From the NCBI GenBank assembly GCA_019054805.1, contig JAHQIY010000012.1:2852001-2916000 (forward strand): 64,000 nt of DNA. The letters are read 5' to 3'. How positions within the stretch are numbered: position 1 is the stretch's first letter; every line of letters begins with the position of its first letter. Below, piece after piece: positions 1 through 12,700 of the stretch. Both the position numbers and the translations under genes were made by a program. The notes beneath the pieces were generated by a model. It worked only from the letters and a program-made list of their open reading frames with translations. It did not search any database and had not been told where the DNA came from. The DNA is from Brachionus manjavacas. Taxonomy: Eukaryota > Rotifera > Eurotatoria > Ploima > Brachionidae.

Positions 1-3000
1 TGGTCAAAATTGGTCAAAGTAAATTTATTAGTGGAAAATTCAGTCTTTGAGTCTATAATCATGTCATTATTCATTAGAAGAACAGTAACTGTCGATGATG
101 AAGTGTCTTTTGTCACTGAAACGGACACAATTCGGGCAAAAGTGTCACTCGGCAGATCCAATTGAATGTTGGCGTTACTTGAATTGAAATTTACTCCTTC
201 TGGGTGAAAGTTTGCATAGATTCTGTTTATGTCCGTAATTGCATTTGCTGATGTGATTGTCAATAATGGATTCATATAGTCAAATTCAATGACCGGGAAG
301 CATGTTGGCCTGTATGTTGTTGTAGTTGTTGTTGGTGTTGTTGTTGTTGTCGTCGTTGATAGTCTGTTCAAACAAGCTTTAATGCTTATTTTTACATTTT
401 GAATGTCATATCCGTTCTGGTTTCTGATGATTACTACAACCCTTTGTACTTGTTGTTGGTCAAAATTGGTCAAAGTAAATTTATTAGTGGAAAATTCAGT
501 CTTTGAGTCTATAATCATGTCATTATTCATTAGAAGAACAGTAACTGTCGATGATGAAGTGTCTTTTGTCACTGAAACGGACACAATTCGGGCAAAAGTG
601 TCACTCGGCAGATCCAATTGAATGTTGGCGTTACTTGAATTGAAATTTACTCCTTCTGGGTGAAAGTTTGCATAGATTCTGTTTATGTCCGTAATTGCAT
701 TTGCTGATGTGATTGTCAATAATGGATTCATATAGTCAAATTCAATGACCGGGAAGCATGTTGGCCTGTATGTTGTTGTAGTTGTTGTTGGTGTTGTTGT
801 TGTTGTCGTCGTTGATAGTCTGTTCAAACAAGCTTTAATGCTTATTTTTACATTTTGAATGTCATATCCGTTCTGGTTTCTGATGATTACTACAACCCTT
901 TGTACTTGTTGTTGGTCAAAATTGGTCAAAGTAAATTTATTAGTGGAAAATTCAGTCTTTGAGTCTATAATCATGTCATTATTCATTAGAAGAACAGTAA
1001 CTGTCGATGATGAAGTGTCTTTTGTCACTGAAACGGACACAATTCGGGCAAAAGTGTCACTCGGCAGATCCAATTGAATGTTGGCGTTACTTGAATTGAA
1101 ATTTACTCCTTCTGGGTGAAAGTTTGCATAGATTCTGTTTATGTCCGTAATTGCATTTGCTGATGTGATTGTCAATAATGGATTCATATAGTCAAATTCA
1201 ATGACTGGGAAGCATGTTGGCCTGTATGTTGTTGTAGTTGTTGTTGGTGTTGTTGTTGTTGTCGTCGTTGATAGTCTGTTCAAACAAGCTTTAATGCTTA
1301 TTTTTACATTTTTAATGTCATATACGTTCTGGTTTCTGATGATTACTACAACCCTTTGTACTTGTTGTTGGTCAAAATTGGTCAAAGTAAATTTATTAGT
1401 GGAAAATTCAGTCTTTGAGTCTATAATCATGTCATTATTCATTAGAAGAACAGTAACTGTCGATGATGAAGTGTCTTTTGTCACTGAAACGGACACAATT
1501 CGGGCAAAAGTGTCACTCGGCAGATCCAATTGAATGTTGGCGTTACTTGAATTGAAATTTACTCCTTCTGGGTGAAAGTTTGCATAGATTCTGTTTATGT
1601 CCGTAATTGCATTTGCTGATGTGATTGTCAATAATGGATTCATATAGTCAAATTCAATGACCGGGAAGCATGTTGGCCTGTATGTTGTTGTAGTTGTTGT
1701 TGGTGTTGTTGTTGTTGTCGTCGTTGATAGTCTGTTCAAACAAGCTTTAATGCTTATTTTTACATTTTGAATGTCATATCCGTTCTGGTTTCTGATGATT
1801 ACTACAACCCTTTGTACTTGTTGTTGGTCAAAATTGGTCAAAGTAAATTTATTAGTGGAAAATTCAGTCTTTGAGTCTATAATCATGTCATTATTCATTA
1901 GAAGAACAGTAACTGTCGATGATGAAGTGTCTTTTGTCACTGAAACGGACACAATTCGGGCAAAAGTGTCACTCGGCAGATCCAATTGAATGTTGGCGTT
2001 ACTTGAATTGAAATTTACTCCTTCTGGGTGAAAGTTTGCATAGATTCCGTTTATGTCCGTAATTGCATTTGCTGATGTGATTGTCAATAATGGATTCATA
2101 TAGTCAAATTCAATGACTGGGAAGCATGTTGGCCTGTATGTTGTTGTAGTTGTTGTTGGTGTTGTTGTTGTTGTCGTCGTTGATAGTCTGTTCAAACAAG
2201 CTTTAATGCTTATTTTTACATTTTGAATGTCATATCCGTTCTGGTTTCTGATGATTACTACAACCCTTTGTACTTGTTGTTGGTCAAAATTGGTCAAAGT
2301 AAATTTATTAGTGGAAAATTCAGTCTTTGAGTCTATAATCATGTCATTATTCATTAGAAGAACAGTAACTGTCGATGATGAAGTGTCTTTTGTCACTGAA
2401 ACGGACACAATTCGGGCAAAAGTGTCACTCGGCAGATCCAATTGAATGTTGGCGTTACTTGAATTGAAATTTACTCCTTCTGGGTGAAAGTTTGCATAGA
2501 TTCTGTTTATGTCCGTAATTGCATTTGCTGATGTGATTGTCAATAATGGATTCATATAGTCAAATTCAATGACCGGGAAGCATGTTGGCCTGTATGTTGT
2601 TGTAGTTGTTGTTGGTGTTGTTGTTGTTGTCGTCGTTGATAGTCTGTTCAAACAAGCTTTAATGCTTATTTTTACATTTTGAATGTCATATCCGTTCTGG
2701 TTTCTGATGATTACTACAACCCTTTGTACTTGTTGTTGGTCAAAATTGGTCAAAGTAAATTTATTAGTGGAAAATTCAGTCTTTGAGTCTATAATCATGT
2801 CATTATTCATTAGAAGAACAGTAACTGTCGATGATGAAGTGTCTTTTGTCACTGAAACGGACACAATTCGGGCAAAAGTGTCACTCGGCAGATCCAATTG
2901 AATGTTGGCGTTACTTGAATTGAAATTTACTCCTTCTGGGTGAAAGTTTGCATAGATTCTGTTTATGTCCGTAATTGCATTTGCTGATGTGATTGTCAAT

Positions 3001-6000
3001 AATGGATTCATATAGTCAAATTCAATGACCGGGAAGCATGTTGGCCTGTATGTTGTTGTAGTTGTTGTTGGTGTTGTTGTTGTTGTCGTCGTTGATAGTC
3101 TGTTCAAACAAGCTTTAATGCTTATTTTTACATTTTGAATGTCATATCCGTTCTGGTTTCTGATGATTACTACAACCCTTTGTACTTGTTGTTGGTCAAA
3201 ATTGGTCAAAGTAAATTTATTAGTGGAAAATTCAGTCTTTGAGTCTATAATCATGTCATTATTCATTAGAAGAACAGTAACTGTCGATGATGAAGTGTCT
3301 TTTGTCACTGAAACGGACACAATTCGGGCAAAAGTGTCACTCGGCAGATCCAATTGAATGTTGGCGTTACTTGAATTGAAATTTACTCCTTCTGGGTGAA
3401 AGTTTGCATAGATTCTGTTTATGTCCGTAATTGCATTTGCTGATGTGATTGTCAATAATGGATTCATATAGTCAAATTCAATGACCGGGAAGCATGTTGG
3501 CCTGTATGTTGTTGTAGTTGTTGTTGGTGTTGTTGTTGTTGTCGTCGTTGATAGTCTGTTCAAACAAGCTTTAATGCTTATTTTTACATTTTGAATGTCA
3601 TATCCGTTCTGGTTTCTGATGATTACTACAACCCTTTGTACTTGTTGTTGGTCAAAATTGGTCAAAGTAAATTTATTAGTGGAAAATTCAGTCTTTGAGT
3701 CTATAATCATGTCATTATTCATTAGAAGAACAGTAACTGTCGATGATGAAGTGTCTTTTGTCACTGAAACGGACACAATTCGGGCAAAAGTGTCACTCGG
3801 CAGATCCAATTGAATGTTGGCGTTACTTGAATTGAAATTTACTCCTTCTGGGTGAAAGTTTGCATAGATTCTGTTTATGTCCGTAATTGCATTTGCTGAT
3901 GTGATTGTCAATAATGGATTCATATAGTCAAATTCAATGACCGGGAAGCATGTTGGCCTGTATGTTGTTGTAGTTGTTGTTGGTGTTGTTGTTGTTGTCG
4001 TCGTTGATAGTCTGTTCAAACAAGCTTTAATGCTTATTTTTACATTTTGAATGTCATATCCGTTCTGGTTTCTGATGATTACTACAACCCTTTGTACTTG
4101 TTGTTGGTCAAAATTGGTCAAAGTAAATTTATTAGTGGAAAATTCAGTCTTTGAGTCTATAATCATGTCATTATTCATTAGAAGAACAGTAACTGTCGAT
4201 GATGAAGTGTCTTTTGTCACTGAAACGGACACAATTCGGGCAAAAGTGTCACTCGGCAGATCCAATTGAATGTTGGCGTTACTTGAATTGAAATTTACTC
4301 CTTCTGGGTGAAAGTTTGCATAGATTCTGTTTATGTCCGTAATTGCATTTGCTGATGTGATTGTCAATAATGGATTCATATAGTCAAATTCAATGACCGG
4401 GAAGCATGTTGGCCTGTATGTTGTTGTAGTTGTTGTTGGTGTTGTTGTTGTTGTCGTCGTTGATAGTCTGTTCAAACAAGCTTTAATGCTTATTTTTACA
4501 TTTTGAATGTCATATCCGTTCTGGTTTCTGATGATTACTACAACCCTTTGTACTTGTTGTTGGTCAAAATTGGTCAAAGTAAATTTATTAGTGGAAAATT
4601 CAGTCTTTGAGTCTATAATCATGTCATTATTCATTAGAAGAACAGTAACTGTCGATGATGAAGTGTCTTTTGTCACTGAAACGGACACAATTCGGGCAAA
4701 AGTGTCACTCGGCAGATCCAATTGAATGTTGGCGTTACTTGAATTGAAATTTACTCCTTCTGGGTGAAAGTTTGCATAGATTCTGTTTATGTCCGTAATT
4801 GCATTTGCTGATGTGATTGTCAATAATGGATTCATATAGTCAAATTCAATGACCGGGAAGCATGTTGGCCTGTATGTTGTTGTAGTTGTTGTTGGTGTTG
4901 TTGTTGTTGTCGTCGTTGATAGTCTGTTCAAACAAGCTTTAATGCTTATTTTTACATTTTGAATGTCATATCCGTTCTGGTTTCTGATGATTACTACAAC
5001 CCTTTGTACTTGTTGTTGGTCAAAATTGGTCAAAGTAAATTTATTAGTGGAAAATTCAGTCTTTGAGTCTATAATCTTGTCATTATTCATTAGAAGAACA
5101 GTAACTGTCGATGATGAAGTGTCTTTTGTCACTGAAACGGACACAATTCGGGCAAAAGTGTCACTCGGCAGATCCAATTGAATGTTGGCGTTACTTGAAT
5201 TGAAATTTACTCCTTCTGGGTGAAAGTTTGCATAGATTCTGTTTATGTCCGTAATTGCATTTGCTGATGTGATTGTCAATAATGGATTCATATAGTCAAA
5301 TTCAATGACCGGGAAGCATGTTGGCCTGTATGTTGTTGTAGTTGTTGTTGGTGTTGTTGTTGTTGTCGTCGTTGATAGTCTGTTCAAACAAGCTTTAATG
5401 CTTATTTTTACATTTTGAATGTCATATCCGTTCTGGTTTCTGATGATTACTACAACCCTTTGTACTTGTTGTTGGTCAAAATTGGTCAAAGTAAATTTAT
5501 TAGTGGAAAATTCAGTCTTTGAGTCTATAATCATGTCATTATTCATTAGAAGAACAGTAACTGTCGATGATGAAGTGTCTTTTGTCACTGAAACGGACAC
5601 AATTCGGGCAAAAGTGTCACTCGGCAGATCCAATTGAATGTTGGCGTTACTTGAATTGAAATTTACTCCTTCTGGGTGAAAGTTTGCATAGATTCTGTTT
5701 ATGTCCGTAATTGCATTTGCTGATGTGATTGTCAATAATGGATTCATATAGTCAAATTCAATGACCGGGAAGCATGTTGGCCTGTATGTTGTTGTAGTTG
5801 TTGTTGGTGTTGTTGTTGTTGTCGTCGTTGATAGTCTGTTCAAACAAGCTTTAATGCTTATTTTTACATTTTGAATGTCATATCCGTTCTGGTTTCTGAT
5901 GATTACTACAACCCTTTGTACTTGTTGTTGGTCAAAATTGGTCAAAGTAAATTTATTAGTGGAAAATTCAGTCTTTGAGTCTATAATCTTGTCATTATTC

Positions 6001-6783
6001 ATTAGAAGAACAGTAACTGTCGATGATGAAGTGTCTTTTGTCACTGAAACGGACACAATTCGGGCAAAAGTGTCACTCGGCAGATCCAATTGAATGTTGG
6101 CGTTACTTGAATTGAAATTTACTCCTTCTGGGTGAAAGTTTGCATAGATTCTGTTTATGTCCGTAATTGCATTTGCTGATGTGATTGTCAATAATGGATT
6201 CATATAGTCAAATTCAATGACCGGGAAGCATGTTGGCCTGTATGTTGTTGTAGTTGTTGTTGGTGTTGTTGTTGTTGTCGTCGTTGATAGTCTGTTCAAA
6301 CAAGCTTTAATGCTTATTTTTACATTTTGAATGTCATATCCGTTCTGGTTTCTGATGATTACTACAACCCTTTGTACTTGTTGTTGGTCAAAATTGGTCA
6401 AAGTAAATTTATTAGTGGAAAATTCAGTCTTTGAGTCTATAATCATGTCATTATTCATTAGAAGAACAGTAACTGTCGATGATGAAGTGTCTTTTGTCAC
6501 TGAAACGGACACAATTCGGGCAAAAGTGTCACTCGGCAGATCCAATTGAATGTTGGCGTTACTTGAATTGAAATTTACTCCTTCTGGGTGAAAGTTTGCA
6601 TAGATTCTGTTTATGTCCGTAATTGCATTTGCTGATGTGATTGTCAATAATGGATTCATATAGTCAAATTCAATGACCGGGAAGCATGTTGGCCTGTATG
6701 TTGTTGTAGTTGTTGTTGGTGTTGTTGTTGTTGTCGTCGTTGATAGTCTGTTCAAACAAGCTTTAATGCTTATTTTTACATTT
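1..6783 (-). repeat. 456-bp coding tandem repeat, 14.9 units
   Basis: The unit is 456 bp (152 codons) and repeats from base 1 to 6783, where identity to the unit stops abruptly inside the NVKISIKAC codons. In minus-strand translation each unit is one domain from CFPVIEFDY to IKACLNR plus the linker LSTTTTTTTPTTTTTTYRPT. The copies are almost identical. I see substitutions only at 1206 and 2118 (same synonymous C to T), 1313, 1324, 2048, and 5077 and 5989 (same Met to Lys change). The array continues left of the window. Confidence 0.97.
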
Positions 6784-9704
6784 CGTATTTTTGTATCATT
6801 ATCCACCAATAAAATAACGACTATTTTGTCCACGTTTTTTTTGTCAAAATTATAAAAAATAGTTTTATTTGTCCCTATTTTAACGAATGAATTTATAATA
6901 TTCTCTTCATAAAATGTGGTTAACAAAAATCTCGTTTTTGAATTATCTTTTGTTATTTCTACGGAAAATATTTGTGTTGATATTTCTTCTTGAAGATCAA
7001 ATGCAATATTAGCTATATTTCCTTCGAATAAAACTCCAATTCCAGTTTCGCTTTTATATATTTTATTTGCATCATCTACTTTTGGATTCGTATATATTTT
7101 TACTACAGGTTCTTTTTTTTCAAATTCTTTTATCAATCCACTTTCGCAAATTATTGGAATAGGACTTGTTTTTATCATCGTTGTAGATGATGTTGTTGTT
7201 GAGGTTGTCATTTTTGTGGTTGTTAATTCTTTTAAGCATGATTTAATATTTATTTTTACATTTGTTATCCTTTTTGAATCTTCAACTAATAAGATAATTG
7301 CAATTTTGTCTACCATCATTTTTTGGAAATTTGAAAATATTGCGATACTTTTTCCACTTTGACTTATTGTTTCCACAACTTTTTCTTGAAAATATGTTGT
7401 TATTAAAAACCTTGTCTTTGTATTGTCTTTTGTAATAGTAATTGAAGAGATTTGTGTTGATATTTTTTCTGCTAGACTAAATGCTATATTTGCAATGTTA
7501 TTTTCAAAATTTCCTCCAAATTGAGTTGTTTCTGGATATAAATTCAGAAAATTATCCACTTTTGGCTCAGTATTCACTATTACTTTTGGATCATTGAACA
7601 TAAAATCGACTACTGATCCTGCTTCGCACTGTATACTTATCGGTGTTGTTATTTTGCTCGTTGTGGTTGTTGTTATTCTCTTGGTTGTTTGTTCATCTTC
7701 TACACAAGCGGATATTTTTACCTTAACATTTTGCACATTCTTTTCTTCGTCATTTTTAATTATTACGACTATTTTTCTGATTCCCAAATTTGAAAAATTT
7801 GAAAAATTAAACTCATCACTGCCCTGCAAAAGCTTGGTGTCCACTTCACCATCACTAATTAGAATAATTGTTACAGTTGACGAGTCACTTTTTTTTGTTA
7901 CTAAAATTGAAACTATCTGTGCTAGAAACCTTGTTGGCATTTTGAATTCAATTTGAACCACATTTAAACTAAAATCAACGCCTTGAGGATGATAATCTTG
8001 GTAAATTCTGTTTATATCTGTAATTGCATTATCGGATTTAATATCTAGCATTGGACTCAGATAGGCAAAGTCAATGCCTGGAAAGCACACTGGTTTAGTG
8101 GGACTTGTGGTTGTTGTGATCTTGGGCGTAGTCGCCGCATCAGATAAACAAGATTTGATGCTTATTTTTAAATTTTCAATTCTGTTCGCATTCTCAGCAA
8201 AAACAATCACAGTCAATTTATTTACATCTTTTTTTAGGAAATTAAAAAAATTCACTTCACTTGTTCCAGTTTGAGTGAACATGTTGACAGTTTCTTCCTG
8301 ATTGAATGTTGTCAAAGTGAACGAAGCTTTTGAATTATCTTTTGTAATTTTCACCGAGTAAATTTGTGAGGAAATTTTATCTTCCAGTGTTATGGCGATG
8401 TTGGCCAATTTGTTTCTAAAAGTCACCCCATTTTCTCCTATCTGTGGATAGATATTTAAAATATTATCCACAATCGGAATTGTATTGATGCTAACTTTGG
8501 GATTTAGTGGATTAAATTCGAGCAAGCGTCCACTTTCACAGACTATTGGCAGTGGAGTGGTAGTCGGTGTTCTTGTGGTCACAATTGGTGTTGTGTAGCT
8601 TGTAGATATGACTTCTAAGCAGCCCCTTATGGCAACTTTTAAATTCCTAATGTTGCTATTGTCCAAATTTTCGATTATCAAATTAACTTTTTCGACAAAC
8701 TCTTCACTAAAATTGTCAAACTGTGTCAGGCCATAGGATATGCTGGTCTTGGAGTCAACTATTAGGCTATTTCTTTCTAGTAGGACAGTGACTGTGGAAG
8801 TGGACGAATCTTTGCTCACTCTTATTGATTCTATTTTGCTAATTTCTTTCTTCACATTAAACGATATATGAGCCAGGCTGCTGTTAAACAAAAGCCCAGG
8901 TGTAGTGCTACCTTGGAATATGTCATCTATGTTGGCTACACTTGGAATTGATGAGGCGTTCAGAAAACCATATTTGTCCAAGTCGACAAAAAACTGACAA
9001 TTTTGGGAGTTCGCTGTGGTTGTTGATGCAGGCCGCGTCGGTGGTGTTTGGGTCTCCAGACAACCCCTGATAGACACTCGCAGATTCCTTACACTTCTTC
9101 CCACATCGTCATTTACCAACAGTCTAATTCTGTCTATTTTTTTGTCTGACAAATCCGAGAAAATGATCGTTTCGCCCATTACTCTTGTTCTTTTCTCGAC
9201 CACAAAATTGTTTCTGGACAAAATAAGGGAGACAGTTGTGAGCGATGGATTTTTGGAGACAGAAAAAGTGACTAGATTGCGGATCATTCTATCTACATTG
9301 AATGATATATTTACCGATTTTTCAGTAAAAGATAGGCCACCCGAACTAGAAGCCTCGAATATGTTGTTTGAGTCGGATATCTCGGGCGAAGTTGAGATTA
9401 CAAAGTATCTCTCACTCGGCCCAATGCTGGCAAAATCTTCGCATGTCGGGTCCCGGGTTGTGCCAGGTGAAAATGTGGTCGGCTCTGGCTCGATTGGCTT
9501 CAGACAAGAGTTTATTTCTATTTTGACATTTAGAGATGGTTCAGAATTTTCTGTGGATATTATCACTGATATTTTGTCAACATTTGCTTGACGGAAATTA
9601 AAAAATTCGATTGAATCATAAGCGATGCCATTTTTGGTGTCAATGGGAAAGTCTTTGAAATATGTGGTCAAAGTTACCAGTGATTTTGTTGAATACTTGG
9701 TTAC
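1..9704 (-). CDS. Exon 4: at least 9.7 kb uninterrupted exon of tandem domains
   Basis: The acceptor TTTGCAAAG|GTA opens an exon that stays in frame for 3,234 codons to the window edge with no stop. The right 2.9 kb (9704-6784) encodes diverged domains that begin CEDF, CQFF, CESG, CFPG, CEAG and CESG. Two flavours are visible: CESG-type domains with NIA...VKITKDN and a Phe-rich TTF/TTY strand, and CFPG-type domains with AITDINRIY and VTKxxSSSTVT. The left 6.8 kb consists only of near-identical CFPV-type domains related to the single CFPG domain at about 8.1-7.65 kb. Linkers are runs of Thr with Pro. The product is extracellular by virtue of exon 1. The stop codon and any C-terminal anchor lie outside the window. 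Confidence 0.88.
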
Positions 9705-12700
9705 CTTTGCAAAAGAAGTTGAAAATTTTTTAAATTTTTTATTTTAGAAACCAGTGAAAGTGAAAAAAATGGTAATGTCAAATAAGCTGTATAAGGAGTG
9801 GTTTTTTTTTGTTTTAAAGTTGTAAGTTCAAGTGAAATATAATTAAAATGAAATTTACCTATTTTTTTTTAATAATATTTTTGAGAAATTTATTTATTGG
9901 ATTCTTAGAGAGTAGCTGATTCTAAATATTCTAAGTAAATTTTGATAGTAAAATTATCCAAGAAATGAAAAAAAAAGATAAGGTTGATTAATTAGTTGGA
10001 AACTATTTTTTTGTGTTATTTATTTTTTTTATATTAATAAAAATATTTAGCTCAAATTTTAAAAGCATATTTTTATTTTTTTATTTTTTAATCAAACATC
10101 TCTTGGCTTATGAGGATTTAAAATAATGGACCTAATATAAAAAGGAAAAATTATTAAAAATGCAACAGGTAATTTCTAAATTAGAACAAGTAAAAAGAGA
10201 TATTTATTATTTTGTTTAATATAGCTGAATTAAAAAACTACTTAATTTTCATATTTTTTATTATTTATGATCAAACTAATAAACAAGAAAGAATTTGATT
10301 TTTACCAAAACATTTATAATTTATTCTTAATTTTATTTTTCAAAAAATATTTGAATTTGCTGAATAAAACCACAATTCATTAAAAATCTAGAAAAACATC
10401 TTGTCTAATGAATCAAAAGCTTGCATTAAATGCTTACAATATGTCTACATCAATTCAACATTATTAGAAAATGCACCTAATACTTTTTTATTTTTTTTGG
10501 AAAAAATTACAGTTGAAAATTTACTTTTTATCATATTTAATTTGAATTGATTATTTTATAGAAATTTTGATGAAATTAAAAAATAAATAAAGTCCAAAAG
10601 AATAAGGAAACGATTAAAAAGAGATACATTTTTCAAGTTATATAGAAATTATTAAAAATAAAACTATTTGAAAGAAGTTTTTGTTTTGGATTCTTTTTAT
10701 AAGTGATTTTTTAAGCTAAAAAATGAGAAAAATATCCTTGAAAATTAAAAAAAAATATATAAAATAAAATTTAGTTTAACTTAAACAAAGTTTAGTTCAG
10801 AATAGACTATTTCTTTTTAGTAAAGGTTTTATTAGAGTGATTTTTTTTGATTTTTTTTATAGACCCAAATTTGAATTTAATTGTGAAATTTTTTATTCTC
10901 TTGATTCTTAAAATTTATTTGCTTGATATTAGATACTAATTTTAAATACTCTTTTTTGATTTCTTTTATAATAAATTAAACAACAAATACTGTTCAAAAC
11001 CCAATTTTTTTTAACATCAAAATAATTAATAATCCGCTTTAAAATAAATTTTTTATCATATTTAAATTAATAAGTTAATTAGTCCTCATTTTTTCAATAT
11101 TTCAAAAATATTTTTTAAGTCTGTTTCAGGTAACATGTCCTTGAATTTCCTGGTCACCTTTTTAAAGACCTAGTTGCCAAAACAGCCAAAACAAAAAAAA
11201 GCGTGAAAACTTTATTGCAGCTAGATGCTTATCGGTGTAGAATTTTTTCTTGTCGAATATTTACCTTAATGGAGTAGACTTGTGTAGAAACTTCGTTGAG
11301 CAAATTGAAGACTACATTGGGATTTTGGCCAAAAAAGTTGACACCTTGCACGCCAGCATCAGGATAAATGTCAAAGATGTTAGTCACGTTAGGCGAGGAC
11401 AAGAGCCTCACACTGGGACGCAGCCTGCTAAAGTTGATCACGGCACCGCTAGAACAAGTGATCAAGGGTGGACGCGTTGAGGACGCAGTTGTAGTGGTTG
11501 GGGTAGTTGTGGTGATTCGAGGAGTGGGAACAGTGGGAATATTTGGCGTGTCGGTGCACACTTTTATATACAACTTTACATTTTCCACATTGTATCTGTT
11601 TTGGTTGAGAATTTTGATCTCAATTCGGTCAATTCTTTTGTCCGCAAATCCACTCAACTCCACCAGACTGGAGCCTTGGCCATTTTTTTCATACACAGCA
11701 AGTCCCTTGTAGTAGGCGGTCAGCTTAACCAGAGCTGAATTCGGGTCCTTGGTAACACGAACCAATATTAGCTGGTTTATGATGTCAAAATTGAATACGA
11801 CTGTAATCAAAGCCTGGTTGGTGTCAAAGTTGCAAATGCCAATGCGATCAAACATTATGTTCCACAACTGAGGGTTGTACGGCACTGATGTCAGGTCGAA
11901 CCATGGATTATCGCTGGAGAAAATCTGCTCGTAAGCACACCTTCTATTTGTGGTCATGGGCCTTGTAGTCACAAGTGGAAAATCAGTCACACAAACGACC
12001 AGGCTAATTTTCACATTTTCCAACACGTTGCCACTCAATTGAAATATGTGAATGACCACTCTGTCGGCTTTGTAGTCGCCAAAGTCGCATATTTCTATGC
12101 GACTGCGGCCAGAGCGGTTTATTTTCTGCCTGATAGCTTGTCTGTAAAAAGTTTCCACTTTGACTTGGGTCAAGTAGGGATTTTTGAGAATCTTGAGCGA
12201 ATACAGCCGGTTTATGTCCATGGTGGACAAGTCGAAAATGATGGTCGCCTGGTGACTTCTAAACGAGCATCCGTGACCATTGAGCAGAAAAATGTTGTGT
12301 ATTGAATCGATGGCAGGATTGGAGAATATCTGAACCTGAGAGCTGTACTGGGCTATCTCCACTTTTTTATCACAAGTAAAAGGCACCGGTAAGTCTGGCG
12401 CAGTTGTTGGAGGCTCGTAGTCTATCAGACAAACCATGAGGCTTATTTTTACATTTTGGACAAGTGCACCATTTATGTTGCGAATTATGACCACTATTTT
12501 GTCGGTGGGATAATGTGCCAGAGCCAATATTTCGATGTTACTCAGACCATAGGCTTTTTGAACATCCACTTTGTCTCCCTTGTAGTAGCTGATCACATAA
12601 ACGAGGGCTTTGTTGTAGTCTTTGGTGATCAGCACCGACACTATTTGGTCGATTGGCATCCGAGTCAGATCTATCTCGATCTGAGCCTCGTCGTTCTCGT

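Noticed and set aside
1..6783. CRISPR-like or satellite interpretation of the array
   Set aside because: The unit is 456 bp without short repeats and spacers, preserves a coding frame and lies inside a eukaryotic gene. It is an exonic tandem repeat.
403..6855. Repeated plus-strand ORFs of 72 codons starting MSYPFWFL
   Set aside because: They are antisense to the 456-bp coding repeat. The minus-strand frame is continuous, has the domain logic and joins upstream exons by splicing.
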